The notes under the pieces: model-generated
Seen by the model: only the letters and a program-made list of their open reading frames with translations
Database searches by the model: none
Told to the model about the DNA's origin: nothing
Assembly (NCBI GenBank): GCA_937873805.1
Contig: CALMWO010000520.1
Location: forward strand, 1-9,566
Source of the DNA: an uncultured Hyphomonadaceae bacterium
GTDB taxonomy: Bacteria > Pseudomonadota > Alphaproteobacteria > Caulobacterales > Hyphomonadaceae
DNA: 9,566 nucleotides
Direction of reading: 5' to 3'
Program-made: the position numbers and the translations under genes
In this document: positions 1 to 7,000 of the stretch, one piece after another
Position numbering within the stretch: position 1 is the stretch's first letter
Layout: every line of letters begins with the position of its first letter

Positions 1-24
1 CCGTTGACCTTCGCGCCGAACTGA
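1..24 (+). CDS. Possible 3' end of an upstream gene (partial)
   Basis: Reading frame 1 from the window edge gives PLTFAPN and then TGA at 22-24; all seven codons end in G or C, as in the clear genes of this window. The strong hairpin terminator that starts 31 bases later fits a gene ending here. Frame 3 also stays open, to a TGA at 40-42 (ending RLVTA), but with a weaker third-position GC bias, so the frame is not certain. Nothing can be said about function. Confidence 0.25.
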   Translation, partial: PLTFAPN

Positions 25-55
25 CACGGCTGGTTACAGCCTGAGGAAAAAGAAG

Positions 56-95
56 AGGCCCGCTCCGGGATTGCCGGGGCGGGCCTTTCTGTTTT
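56..95. terminator. Strong bidirectional intrinsic terminator
   Basis: Positions 56-68 pair with 74-86 to form a 13-bp GC-rich stem with one G-T wobble and a 5-base loop (69-73). On the + strand the stem runs into TTTCTGTTTT (86-95). On the - strand it is followed by a run rich in T (complement of 46-55). It can therefore end the + strand gene that enters from the left and the TonB receptor gene, whose stop codon lies 26 bases from the stem. Confidence 0.85.
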
Positions 96-111
96 CGCGA
101 GTTCGCGCCGC

Positions 112-2595
112 CTAGAAGTCGAGGCCGACGCGGGCGTAGACGAAGCGGCCGGAGTAGCCCAGCGGCGAGGTCGACGAGAACGGCGTGTTGTTCGTCGTGT
201 TCAGCGCTGGACGCAGTGCATCGGGATATTCGTCGAAGACGTTGTCGGCGCCGACGGTCAGTTTGACCATATCGGTCATCTGCCACGAGGCATCGAGATC
301 AACCACGGTCTTGGGCGTCAAGGTGAAGTCGTTCGCGAGGGTCGTGCCCGGCACGAGGACTTCCCCGTAACGGATGGCGCGTACGCCAGCGCTCCAGGTG
401 TCGTAAGTCCAGTTGACGCCCAGCGTGTACTTGTCTTTCGGTTGCCCCTTTTCGAAGGTCAGCACGTTGACGCGGCTGAACAGTTCGGGTGCGGGTGTGA
501 GTGTCGAGAGCACCGGGATGGCCGGCACGCGGGTCACGCTGGTTTCGCTGAAGTTGGCGCCGAAGGTGAGGCCGAACTTTCCGAACGAGGTGTCCGGCAG
601 CGCATAGTTGGCGACGATGTCGACGCCTTGCGTTTCTGTATCCACCCCGTTGATGAAGAAGCGGCCGCCACCGACGCCGACGAAGCCCTGACTCTGCAGG
701 TAGGCGCGAACGTTGGTCTGCGTGAGGTTTTCCGAGAGCACGATGCGATCATCGATATCGATGCGATAACCGTCGATCGTCACATTGAGTTCGCCGAAGC
801 GGATCACCGTGCCGAGCGAGTAGTTGATCGATTCTTCAGCCTTGAGCGATTGGGCGCCGAGGGCGACCGCCACTGGATCGCTGACCGGGAAGGTCGTGAT
901 CTCGAACGGCACGCCGTTGATGAAGTTGGTCGAGGTCGTGGCAAAGAACTGCTGCTGTGGCGCGGGCGCCCGGAAGCCATTCTGAACCGAACCGCGGATG
1001 GCGAACATGTCGGTGAAGTCGTAGCGGGCCGACAGCTTGCCGGTGACCGTGTCGCCGAAGTCCGAGTAGTTTTCGGCGCGGACGGCGGCAGAGAGCAGCA
1101 GGGCGTCGGTGACATTCGCCTCAAGGTCGAGATAGACGCCGACCGCGTCGCGGCTCGCGGCGACTTCGTTCGACGGGCGGAAGCCCGGGAACACCTGTGC
1201 GCCCGATGGTGTGGGGTTGCCGTTGAGCAACGCTCCGCCATTGCGATAGCTGTCCGGCTCACCGGCGAAGATGCCATAGCGTTCTTTGCGCCACTCGACG
1301 CCGGTCGCGACGTTGAGCGGCGAGGCGAGGCCCAGCTCGTACTGCTTCACGCCGGAGAAGTTGAAGACGACCTGCTCGTACTCGAAGCCGCCAGCATCGA
1401 ACGACGTCTTGGACGCTGGCCCGATGGAGCGGTTCAGCGTGTTGATGATGTCGAACTCCATCTTGTTCTTGCCATAGACAAGCGACGTGTCGATGTCCCA
1501 GTCAGCCAGGCCAAAGCGGGAGCCGAAGGCGTAGGAATAGTCGGTCACTGTCGGGTTGATCTTCGGCAGGAAGCCGTTCGGATGGATCGAGGTGATGTTG
1601 CGATCATCGAGTGGACGGCGGAAAAAGCCGGCGGAGACCGCTTCCCGGTTCTGGTAGCTGGCCCAGCCATAGAGCTCCGTGCCGCCGCCAATGTCATAGC
1701 CGGCATTGGCGAGCAGGGTGTACTGGTCCATCTCCGGTTCACCCGACCAGGCATTCCAGCGCAGGGCGGAGGCTTCACGTGGGCTCGGCGAACCGCTGAT
1801 GAAGGCGTATTGCTGGCGTGTGTCGTAACCGCTGCGCTCGGTATGTTCCTGGTGCTTGTATTCTGCCGACACAGTCAGGAAGCCGGCTTCGGTGAAGAGC
1901 GGTAGGCCGATCCAGCCAGAGACCGTTGAGGTCTGGCCGTCGCTGCGGTCGCGACTGATCGTCGAGGGGGCGGCCGGCAGACCAAGGTTGGTCGGGAAGG
2001 GGTTGGTCGGCACGTCATAGCTGGTTTCGCGCTGGCCGTAGGAGGCGGTGACGTTGCCGCCGCTGCTGGCTTCGCGGAGGCGCACGTTGATCACGCCGGC
2101 GATGGCGTCGGAACCGTATTGCGCCGAGGCGCCGTCGCGCAGGACTTCGATTGCGGAGATAGCGGCGGTCGGGATCGTGTTCATATCGACGGCGGCGGAG
2201 CCGCGGCCGATCGAGCCGTTGACGTTGACCAGTGAGGCAGCGTGGCGGCGCTTGGAGTTCACCAGCACAAGCGTCTGGTCAGGGCCGAGGCCACGCAGCG
2301 TGGCGGGGCGGATCGTATCTGTACCGTCGTTCAGTGCGGGGCGCGGGAAGTTGAAGGAGGGCAGCGCGATGGAGAGCGCCTGGTTGATCTCGCTTACGCC
2401 GCCGGCTTCCAGGACTTCGGCGGGCAGAACGTCGACGGCAACGGCCGTATCGAGCGCCGAACGGTTCTCGACGCGCGTGCCGGTGACGATGACAATGTCG
2501 TCGCTCGCGGGTTGCGCCTGCGCCATGGCCACGCCGAGCAACAGCGGTGTCGCTGCCACGCCAGCGAGAATTGCAGACTTCATTGTACGAAGCAT
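112..2595 (-). CDS. TonB-dependent outer-membrane receptor
   Basis: A receptor of 827 residues that would take up a scarce ligand across the outer membrane using energy from TonB-ExbB-ExbD. The start at 2595 is chosen over the longer frame to 2682 because GGAGG (2601-2605) lies five bases upstream and because it gives a clean signal peptide: Lys/Arg near the N-terminus, a hydrophobic core (about residues 8-24), then AQA with cleavage after residue 27. A TonB-box-like stretch, DDIVIVTGTR, is at 32-41. The plug covers about 45-174, with RGLGPDQTLVLVNSKRRH (101-118) and IEVLRDGASAQYGSDAIAGV (149-168). The rest is a 22-strand-type barrel ending in YARVGLDF with the terminal Phe usual for outer-membrane proteins. 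There is no N-terminal signalling (STN) domain, so no sigma-regulator link is expected. The substrate is unknown; no transport or regulatory partner lies beside it. The gene appears intact and stands alone between two terminators. Confidence 0.93.
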   Translation of the reverse strand: MLRTMKSAILAGVAATPLLLGVAMAQAQPASDDIVIVTGTRVENRSALDTAVAVDVLPAEVLEAGGVSEINQALSIALPSFNFPRPALNDGTDTIRPATLRGLGPDQTLVLVNSKRRHAASLVNVNGSIGRGSAAVDMNTIPTAAISAIEVLRDGASAQYGSDAIAGVINVRLREASSGGNVTASYGQRETSYDVPTNPFPTNLGLPAAPSTISRDRSDGQTSTVSGWIGLPLFTEAGFLTVSAEYKHQEHTERSGYDTRQQYAFISGSPSPREASALRWNAWSGEPEMDQYTLLANAGYDIGGGTELYGWASYQNREAVSAGFFRRPLDDRNITSIHPNGFLPKINPTVTDYSYAFGSRFGLADWDIDTSLVYGKNKMEFDIINTLNRSIGPASKTSFDAGGFEYEQVVFNFSGVKQYELGLASPLNVATGVEWRKERYGIFAGEPDSYRNGGALLNGNPTPSGAQVFPGFRPSNEVAASRDAVGVYLDLEANVTDALLLSAAVRAENYSDFGDTVTGKLSARYDFTDMFAIRGSVQNGFRAPAPQQQFFATTSTNFINGVPFEITTFPVSDPVAVALGAQSLKAEESINYSLGTVIRFGELNVTIDGYRIDIDDRIVLSENLTQTNVRAYLQSQGFVGVGGGRFFINGVDTETQGVDIVANYALPDTSFGKFGLTFGANFSETSVTRVPAIPVLSTLTPAPELFSRVNVLTFEKGQPKDKYTLGVNWTYDTWSAGVRAIRYGEVLVPGTTLANDFTLTPKTVVDLDASWQMTDMVKLTVGADNVFDEYPDALRPALNTTNNTPFSSTSPLGYSGRFVYARVGLDF

Positions 2596-2605
2596 TTTTT
2601 CCTCC
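2596..2605 (-). promoter_or_regulatory. Ribosome binding site fixing the TonB receptor start
   Basis: On the - strand, GGAGG (2605-2601) is followed by AAAAA and then ATG at 2595. This near-ideal spacing supports the start at 2595, not the in-frame ATGs at 2682, 2616 or 2583, none of which has a comparable site. Confidence 0.8.
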
Positions 2606-2665
2606 AACGACCGCATCTGGGGCGATCTGTCTGGAGAAGCTGGTTTGCATGACCCCGCGGCGCAA

Positions 2666-2676
2666 TGCGTGACGCA
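2666..2676. other. Palindrome TGCGTGACGCA upstream of the TonB receptor gene
   Basis: TGCGT-G-ACGCA is a perfect 5-bp inverted repeat around one base, about 70 bases upstream of the receptor start codon. It sits in a stretch with further TTGCG/GCAA copies on the - strand. The position would suit an operator. No known regulator consensus is matched, so this is only a candidate. The rest of the 224-base gap (2596-2819) holds this site, the ribosome binding site and the clpB terminator; no convincing -35/-10 pair was seen. Confidence 0.2.
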
Positions 2677-2781
2677 ACGCAAGCCTGCCGTTGGGAAGCG
2701 CGTTCTTGGATCCTTGTGGCGCTTTGGTGACAGGTTTTCCCGCTGGCGCGGAGAAGGCTTCGTCTTGCGCGCGAAACAGGT

Positions 2782-2813
2782 TCCGCCTGACGATGCTAGG
2801 CTCGTCAGGCGGA
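2782..2813 (-). terminator. Hairpin terminator after clpB
   Basis: Positions 2782-2793 and 2802-2813 form a perfect 12-bp stem with an 8-base loop, starting seven bases past the clpB stop codon. On the - strand only a short T run (GTTTC) follows, so termination may be partial. Its place right behind clpB and before the receptor promoter region suggests the two genes are separate transcription units. Confidence 0.65.
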
Positions 2814-2819
2814 GTATCC

Positions 2820-5441
2820 TTAATTCATCGCGGCGCGCTTCATCTGCGCGGGCACGCCGTTGAGCGCGAGCGTGCCGGACTCCTTGTCGACGGTCACTTT
2901 TATGTCGTCGCCATCGTTGATGCGGCCTTCCAGGATGAGGCGTGCAAGTGGGTCCTGCAGCTCCTTCTGGATCGCGCGCTTGAGCGGACGCGCGCCGTAA
3001 ACCGGGTCATAGCCGCGCGCAGCGAGCCAGTGCATTGCCGGCTCGTCGAGATGGATGGTCATGCGGCGGTCGGCGAGGATTTTCTCCAGACGTTTCATCT
3101 GCACGCTGACGATACGGTCGATCTCGCCGCGGCCGAGGCGTTTGAAGAAAACGATCTCGTCGATGCGGTTCAGGAATTCCGGGCGGAAGTGCGCACGGAT
3201 AGCTTCCATCACTGCGTCGCGGGCAGGGCCGGAGATTTCACCTTCTGACTTGTCATCAGCGATGGCGTGCGCGCCGAGGTTCGACGTCATGATGATGACG
3301 GTGTTGTTGAAGTTCACGGTGCGGCCCTGGCCGTCGGTGAGGCGGCCATCGTCGAGCACCTGCAGCAGCACGTTGAACACGTCCGGGTGCGCCTTCTCGA
3401 TCTCGTCGAACAGGATGACCTGATACGGCCGGCGGCGGACGGCTTCAGTGAGAGCGCCGCCCTCTTCATAGCCGACATAGCCCGGAGGCGCGCCGATCAG
3501 GCGGCTGACGGCGTGTTTTTCCATGTACTCCGACATGTCGATGCGGAGCACGGCGCTGTCGTCGTCGAACAGGAATTCGGCGAGCGCTTTCGTCAGCTCG
3601 GTCTTGCCGACGCCGGTGGGGCCGACAAACATGAACGAGCCGATCGGCTTGTTCGGGTCCTGCAAGCCGGCGCGGCCACGGCGGACTGCATTGGCGACGA
3701 TCTCCAGCGCTTCTTCCTGTCCAACAACGCGCTCGCGCAACTTGTCTTCCATTTGCAGCAGTTTCTCGCGCTCGCCTTCCATCATCTTGTCGACCGGGAT
3801 GCCGGTCCAGCGCGAGACAACAGCGGCGATGGCTTCGGCGTCGACAACTTCCTTCACCAGGGGCTTGGCGTCGCCGTCGGACGTTTCCTTGCCCTCGGCG
3901 TCGGAGATCAGCTTTTCGAGGGCGGGGATGTCGCCATACTTGATCTGGCCGGCGCGCGCCCAGTCGGAGCGGCGTTCTGCGTCAGCAAGTTCGGCGCGGG
4001 CCTTGTCGAGGCGATCCTTTGCCTGCGTGCCGCCGGCGAGGCGATCCTTCTCGGCTTTCCACGCTGACGAAATTTCATCTGACTTCGCCTGCAGCTCACT
4101 GATCTCGGCTTCGCGCTTCTTCAGGCGATCACGCGAGGCGTCGTCCTTCTCCTTCTTGAGCGCTTCCACCTCGATGCGAAGCTGCATCAGGCGGCGGTCA
4201 ATCTCGTCGAGTTCTTCCGGTTTCGATTCGACCGCCATGCGCAGGCGCGAGGCGGCTTCGTCCAGCAGGTCGATGGCCTTGTCCGGCAGGAAGCGGTCCG
4301 TGATGTAGCGGTTCGACAGCGTGGCTGCGGCGACGATGGCGGCGTCCGAAATGCGGATGCCATGGTGGACTTCGTACTTCTCTTTCAGGCCGCGCAGGAT
4401 CGAGATGGTGTCTTCGACAGACGGCTCGCCCACGAACACGGGCTGGAAGCGGCGGGCGAGGGCGGCGTCCTTCTCGATGTTCTTGCGGTATTCCTCGAGC
4501 GTGGTGGCGCCGACGCAGTGCAGCTCGCCGCGCGCAAGGGCGGGCTTCAGCATGTTGGACGCATCCATTGCGCCTTCAGCCTTGCCCGCGCCGACGAGCG
4601 TGTGCATCTCGTCGATGAACAGGATGATCTCGCCTTCGGCCTGCGTCACTTCCTGCAGGACGGCTTTCAGGCGCTCCTCGAATTCGCCGCGGAATTTTGC
4701 GCCGGCAATGAGGCTGCCCATGTCGAGCGACAGGAGTTTCTTTTCCTTCAGACTGTCCGGCACGTCGCCATTGACGATGCGCAGAGCGAGGCCTTCGGCG
4801 ATGGCGGTCTTGCCGACGCCGGGCTCGCCGATGAGGACGGGGTTGTTCTTGGTGCGGCGGCTGAGCACCTGGATGCAGCGGCGGATTTCCTCGTCGCGGC
4901 CGATCACGGGGTCGAGCTTGCCTTCGCGCGCTGCTTCGGTGAGGTCGCGCGAATATTTCTTGAGCGCTTCGTACTTCTCTTCTGACGTCGCGGTGTCAGC
5001 GGTGCGCCCCTTGCGGAGTTCGGCGATGGCTTTCACCAGCGCATTGGTCGTCGCGCCGGCTGCATTCAGTGCATCAGCCGCCTTGCCCTTGATCTTGGTG
5101 GCGGACAGCAGAAGGCGCTCGGTGGTGACGTAGTCATCGCCAGCTTTCTTGGCGTCTTCTTCTGCAAGCTGGAACAGGCGAGCAAGGTCCTGGCTCAGGC
5201 CCGGCTGCGATCCGCCGGTCGATTTCGGTTGGGCAGCGAGAAGCTTGTCGATGTTCTGCTGGGCGAGCTCGGGGTCGCCGCCGGCGGCGCGGATCAGGTT
5301 CAACGCCAGCTTGTCGCGGTCGTTGAACATCGCCTTGATGAGGTGTTCGGGAATGATCTGCGGATGGCCGCCTGCAAGCGCGCTCGTCTGGGCGCTCTGA
5401 ACAGCTGCGCGGGCACGCTCGGTATAGCGTTCGAAGTCCAT
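2820..5441 (-). CDS. clpB: ATP-dependent chaperone ClpB (protein disaggregase)
   Basis: A cytoplasmic hexameric AAA+ machine that, with DnaK/DnaJ/GrpE, pulls polypeptides out of aggregates after heat or other stress. The 873-residue length is usual for the family. Order of parts: N-terminal Clp repeat domain (about 1-145, starting MDFERYTERA); first ATPase domain with Walker A GEPGVGKT (205-212) and Walker B FIDEMH (D277, E278); long charged coiled-coil middle domain (about 405-525), which contacts DnaK in known ClpBs; second ATPase domain with Walker A GPTGVGKT (607-614) and Walker B ILFDEIEKAHPD. The second pore loop has the usual GYVGYEEGG (Y655). In the first pore loop the usual Tyr is Phe (F250, GAKFRGEFEER), which keeps an aromatic ring. 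ClpP-binding tripeptides of ClpA/ClpX type are not apparent. The start at 5441 matches the family N-terminus; the frame runs open to 5726, but that extension is not ClpB-like. The ribosome site is modest (AAGGG, 11 bases upstream). Probably heat-induced, as in the family. Confidence 0.97.
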   Translation of the reverse strand: MDFERYTERARAAVQSAQTSALAGGHPQIIPEHLIKAMFNDRDKLALNLIRAAGGDPELAQQNIDKLLAAQPKSTGGSQPGLSQDLARLFQLAEEDAKKAGDDYVTTERLLLSATKIKGKAADALNAAGATTNALVKAIAELRKGRTADTATSEEKYEALKKYSRDLTEAAREGKLDPVIGRDEEIRRCIQVLSRRTKNNPVLIGEPGVGKTAIAEGLALRIVNGDVPDSLKEKKLLSLDMGSLIAGAKFRGEFEERLKAVLQEVTQAEGEIILFIDEMHTLVGAGKAEGAMDASNMLKPALARGELHCVGATTLEEYRKNIEKDAALARRFQPVFVGEPSVEDTISILRGLKEKYEVHHGIRISDAAIVAAATLSNRYITDRFLPDKAIDLLDEAASRLRMAVESKPEELDEIDRRLMQLRIEVEALKKEKDDASRDRLKKREAEISELQAKSDEISSAWKAEKDRLAGGTQAKDRLDKARAELADAERRSDWARAGQIKYGDIPALEKLISDAEGKETSDGDAKPLVKEVVDAEAIAAVVSRWTGIPVDKMMEGEREKLLQMEDKLRERVVGQEEALEIVANAVRRGRAGLQDPNKPIGSFMFVGPTGVGKTELTKALAEFLFDDDSAVLRIDMSEYMEKHAVSRLIGAPPGYVGYEEGGALTEAVRRRPYQVILFDEIEKAHPDVFNVLLQVLDDGRLTDGQGRTVNFNNTVIIMTSNLGAHAIADDKSEGEISGPARDAVMEAIRAHFRPEFLNRIDEIVFFKRLGRGEIDRIVSVQMKRLEKILADRRMTIHLDEPAMHWLAARGYDPVYGARPLKRAIQKELQDPLARLILEGRINDGDDIKVTVDKESGTLALNGVPAQMKRAAMN

Positions 5442-5506
5442 GAAATGTCTGACCCTTATAAGAAGCAGTCGGCAGGCTATCGGGACCCGGCATCCGGCGC
5501 CCCATT

Positions 5507-5561
5507 GGATCAATAGCACCCCCGAAGGCAGCGTGTTTGATCCTTGGCAAGAGTTAGGATC
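5507..5561. repeat. Overlapping GATC-centred inverted repeats in the clpB/lipoprotein spacer
   Basis: In the 217-base spacer between the divergent genes, GGATCAA (5507-5513) is inverted as TTGATCC (5537-5543), and GATCCT (5539-5544) is inverted as AGGATC (5556-5561). The middle arm is shared, so two hairpins or two operator half-site pairings are mutually exclusive. No known regulator consensus is recognised, and arms of six to seven bases may occur by chance. Confidence 0.3.
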
Positions 5562-5579
5562 GCCGTCCCAAGGCGCAAG
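5552..5579 (-). promoter_or_regulatory. Weak candidate heat-shock (RpoH) promoter for clpB
   Basis: On the - strand, CTTGCGC (5579-5573), a 14-base spacer and CCTAACT (5558-5552) resemble the alphaproteobacterial RpoH pattern, with CTTG at -35 and a CCTAT-like -10. Only the CTTG core and most of the -10 agree, and the transcript would carry a leader of roughly 100 bases. It is listed because clpB is a classic RpoH target; the match alone is weak. Confidence 0.2.
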
Positions 5580-5658
5580 GGGGCAGGAACCTGCGCCAGC
5601 CCGTTTGTCGTGGTTGATTTGGCTGATATTGGAGGCGTGCCATGGGAGGACGAAGCAG

Positions 5659-6660
5659 ATGAGATCAGTGATTCTGGCCTGCGTTTCAACGATCGTGCTG
5701 GTTGGCTGTTCCTGCGAAAACAACACGCCGCCGCCTGCCGCAGAGGTGACGCCGCCCGTAGATGCCGCTCAGCCGGGCATTGCTGTCGGTGAGCCCAATC
5801 CGGCGACGCCCCCTCCAGCCGATCCCAACGCGCCGCCTGTCGATGGCGAGGTGACGCTCAAGGCCGCCGCAACGTCGGTTGCCGGCGCGAATGTGGTGAT
5901 TGCATGGACCGGTCCGGGCAATTCGGGCGACTACATAGACATCGTTCCGCGCGGCTATGCCGACACCAAAGGCGAGATTACGTACGACTACGTGCGCAAC
6001 TCCAATGGCGCGGCCACGGTGCGCGCGCCGACAGAGGCTGGCGAATACGATATCCGCTATGTGCTCGATATGGCCGGCCCGCGCACGGTGAAGGCGACGT
6101 CGCCGCTGACGGTCACGGCAGCCGCCGCGACCCTGACGGGCCCCGCCACGGCCGAGACCGGACAGGATCTGGAATTCGGATGGACCGGTCCCAACGGGCC
6201 CGGCGACTACATCGATCTGGTGAAGGCGGGTGTGACCGCCACCAGCGGCGAGATCACCTACGCCTACACCAGCGCCGGATCACCCGCGAAGCTGGAGGCG
6301 CCGTCCTCTCCGGGCGCATATCAGATCCGCTACGTTCTCGAAGGGCCGAACGGACGCAAGGTTCCGACAGGTGTTCCGCTGACGGTCACGCAAGCCAGGG
6401 CGACTCTGAAAGCGCCGGGCAGCGTCGCGAAGGGCGCGAAGTTCAAGGTCGACTGGACCGGCCCGAAGTCGAGCGGCGACTACATCGATCTCGTTCCGAA
6501 GGGCGCCACGGCAACGTCCGGCGAGAAGTCGTACTTCTACGTCACCGGCGCGCCGGACCTGACGGCGCCAACGGAAGCTGGCGACTACGAGGTCCGCTAT
6601 GTGCTCGAGGCGCCCGGCGGCCGCGCAATTCTCGCGCGGGTTCCGATCCAGGTGCGCTAG
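5659..6660 (+). CDS. Lipoprotein with three ~91-residue beta-sandwich-like repeats
   Basis: A predicted 333-residue envelope lipoprotein of unknown function. The start at 5659 is set by GGAGG (5645-5649) and by the signal peptide MRSVILACVSTIVLVGC, with lipobox LVGC and the lipidated Cys at 17. Ser follows the Cys, so by the usual sorting rule it would go to the outer membrane. A Pro/Ala-rich linker spans about 23-62. Three repeats follow at 65-156, 157-247 and 248-333, each with WTGP (Trp at 83, 175, 266), GDYID(I/L)V, a short Tyr-rich strand, a (L/V)xAP turn, a G(E/A/D)Y strand and RYVL, ending in a V-rich strand. The pattern suggests an Ig-like fold; from memory, similar repeats occur in alphaproteobacterial VWA-domain proteins, but no VWA domain is present here. 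It could be a scaffold or ligand-binding surface protein. It is divergent from clpB with no clear co-regulation, and no strong terminator follows. A second Cys (19) is unusual but unexplained. Confidence 0.88.
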   Translation: MRSVILACVSTIVLVGCSCENNTPPPAAEVTPPVDAAQPGIAVGEPNPATPPPADPNAPPVDGEVTLKAAATSVAGANVVIAWTGPGNSGDYIDIVPRGYADTKGEITYDYVRNSNGAATVRAPTEAGEYDIRYVLDMAGPRTVKATSPLTVTAAAATLTGPATAETGQDLEFGWTGPNGPGDYIDLVKAGVTATSGEITYAYTSAGSPAKLEAPSSPGAYQIRYVLEGPNGRKVPTGVPLTVTQARATLKAPGSVAKGAKFKVDWTGPKSSGDYIDLVPKGATATSGEKSYFYVTGAPDLTAPTEAGDYEVRYVLEAPGGRAILARVPIQVR

Positions 6661-6789
6661 CAGCCAGCGCGCCTGAAAGACATCGTCAAGCCGCACTGTC
6701 GCCTCGGTTGAACGGTTTCGGCCGTCGAACCGCCGCTGCATTTGATTTCGCCAGCATGGAACCGCAACGATTTCTGCGGGGACTGCTGA

Positions 6790-6813
6790 TTCCGTGTGTT
6801 TTTTTTCACGGAA
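6790..6813. repeat. Inverted repeat TTCCGTG-N10-CACGGAA with a T8 core
   Basis: The 7-bp arms at 6790-6796 and 6807-6813 are perfect; the 10-base core is TG followed by eight T. The right arm covers four of the five bases of the EcfG -35 element, so a protein bound here would block or modulate that promoter. An alternative reading is a weak + strand terminator for the lipoprotein gene: a poor stem at 6777-6794 with two G-T pairs, followed by the T8 run. The rest of 6661-6789 shows only a 5-bp stem around 6710-6735 and no credible gene. Confidence 0.4.
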
Positions 6814-6835
6814 CTAATCTGAGCAAAGTCGCGTT
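6810..6835 (+). promoter_or_regulatory. EcfG-type general stress response promoter
   Basis: GGAAC (6810-6814), a 17-base spacer and CGTT (6832-6835) match exactly the consensus GGAAC-N16-17-CGTT known for EcfG/SigT sigma factors of Alphaproteobacteria. It is intergenic and correctly oriented, with an expected start point near 6841, upstream of the small gene at 6884 and the regulator at 7000. No other intergenic match with the right spacing was seen on either strand. Confidence 0.65.
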
Positions 6836-6883
6836 GGATTGTTCTGAGCTAGTCGGGCTGGGAGGGGCGACCCAAGGTGAAAC

Positions 6884-7000
6884 ATGCAGTCCAATTCGAT
6901 CTATTGCAGGCCTTCGGCCCGCGTTGATTATTCGGAAGCCGTTGAAGCCGTCCTCGCGTCGAAAGCTGCCGCGGTCCGTCGCGGTGGGTTTGGGTTCTGA
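6884..7000 (+). CDS. Putative 38-residue small protein, coupled to the downstream regulator
   Basis: An open frame of 38 codons from ATG 6884 to TGA 6998-7000. It begins MQSNSIYCRP, has a helix-prone middle (DYSEAVEAVLASKAAAV) and ends RRGGFGF. AAGGTGA (6874-6880) is a fair ribosome site just upstream, and an in-frame TGA at 6878 makes this ATG the first possible start. Its stop shares one base with the next gene's start (TGATG), the arrangement typical of translational coupling. It lies about 45 bases downstream of the expected EcfG start point. By hand count about 60 % of codons end in G or C, lower than in the neighbours, so it could be a regulatory leader peptide or a chance frame. There is no signal peptide, membrane segment or recognised family; it does not look like NepR. 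Too short for a standard gene caller. Confidence 0.45.
   Translation: MQSNSIYCRPSARVDYSEAVEAVLASKAAAVRRGGFGF

Noticed and set aside
442..1905. Long open frame of 487 codons on the + strand
   Set aside because: It lies wholly antisense to the TonB receptor gene, has low-complexity Arg/Val/Glu/Asp-rich content, no ribosome site and no family motif; it is a GC-driven shadow.
5586..5605. Second EcfG-like promoter (GGAAC and CGTT) before the lipoprotein gene
   Set aside because: The two boxes are only 11 bases apart; 16-17 are needed.
5440..5658. Longer lipoprotein starting at 5440
   Set aside because: It would bury the lipoprotein signal peptide and lipobox 73 residues inside the protein, whereas ATG 5659 has GGAGG at proper spacing and a normal signal peptide.
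5442..5726. N-terminal extension of ClpB by 95 codons
   Set aside because: MDFERYTERA at 5441 is the family N-terminus; the extension resembles no ClpB and would overlap the start of the divergent lipoprotein gene.
6710..6735. Hairpin as terminator of the lipoprotein gene
   Set aside because: The stem is only about five clean pairs with an internal mismatch, and no T run follows.
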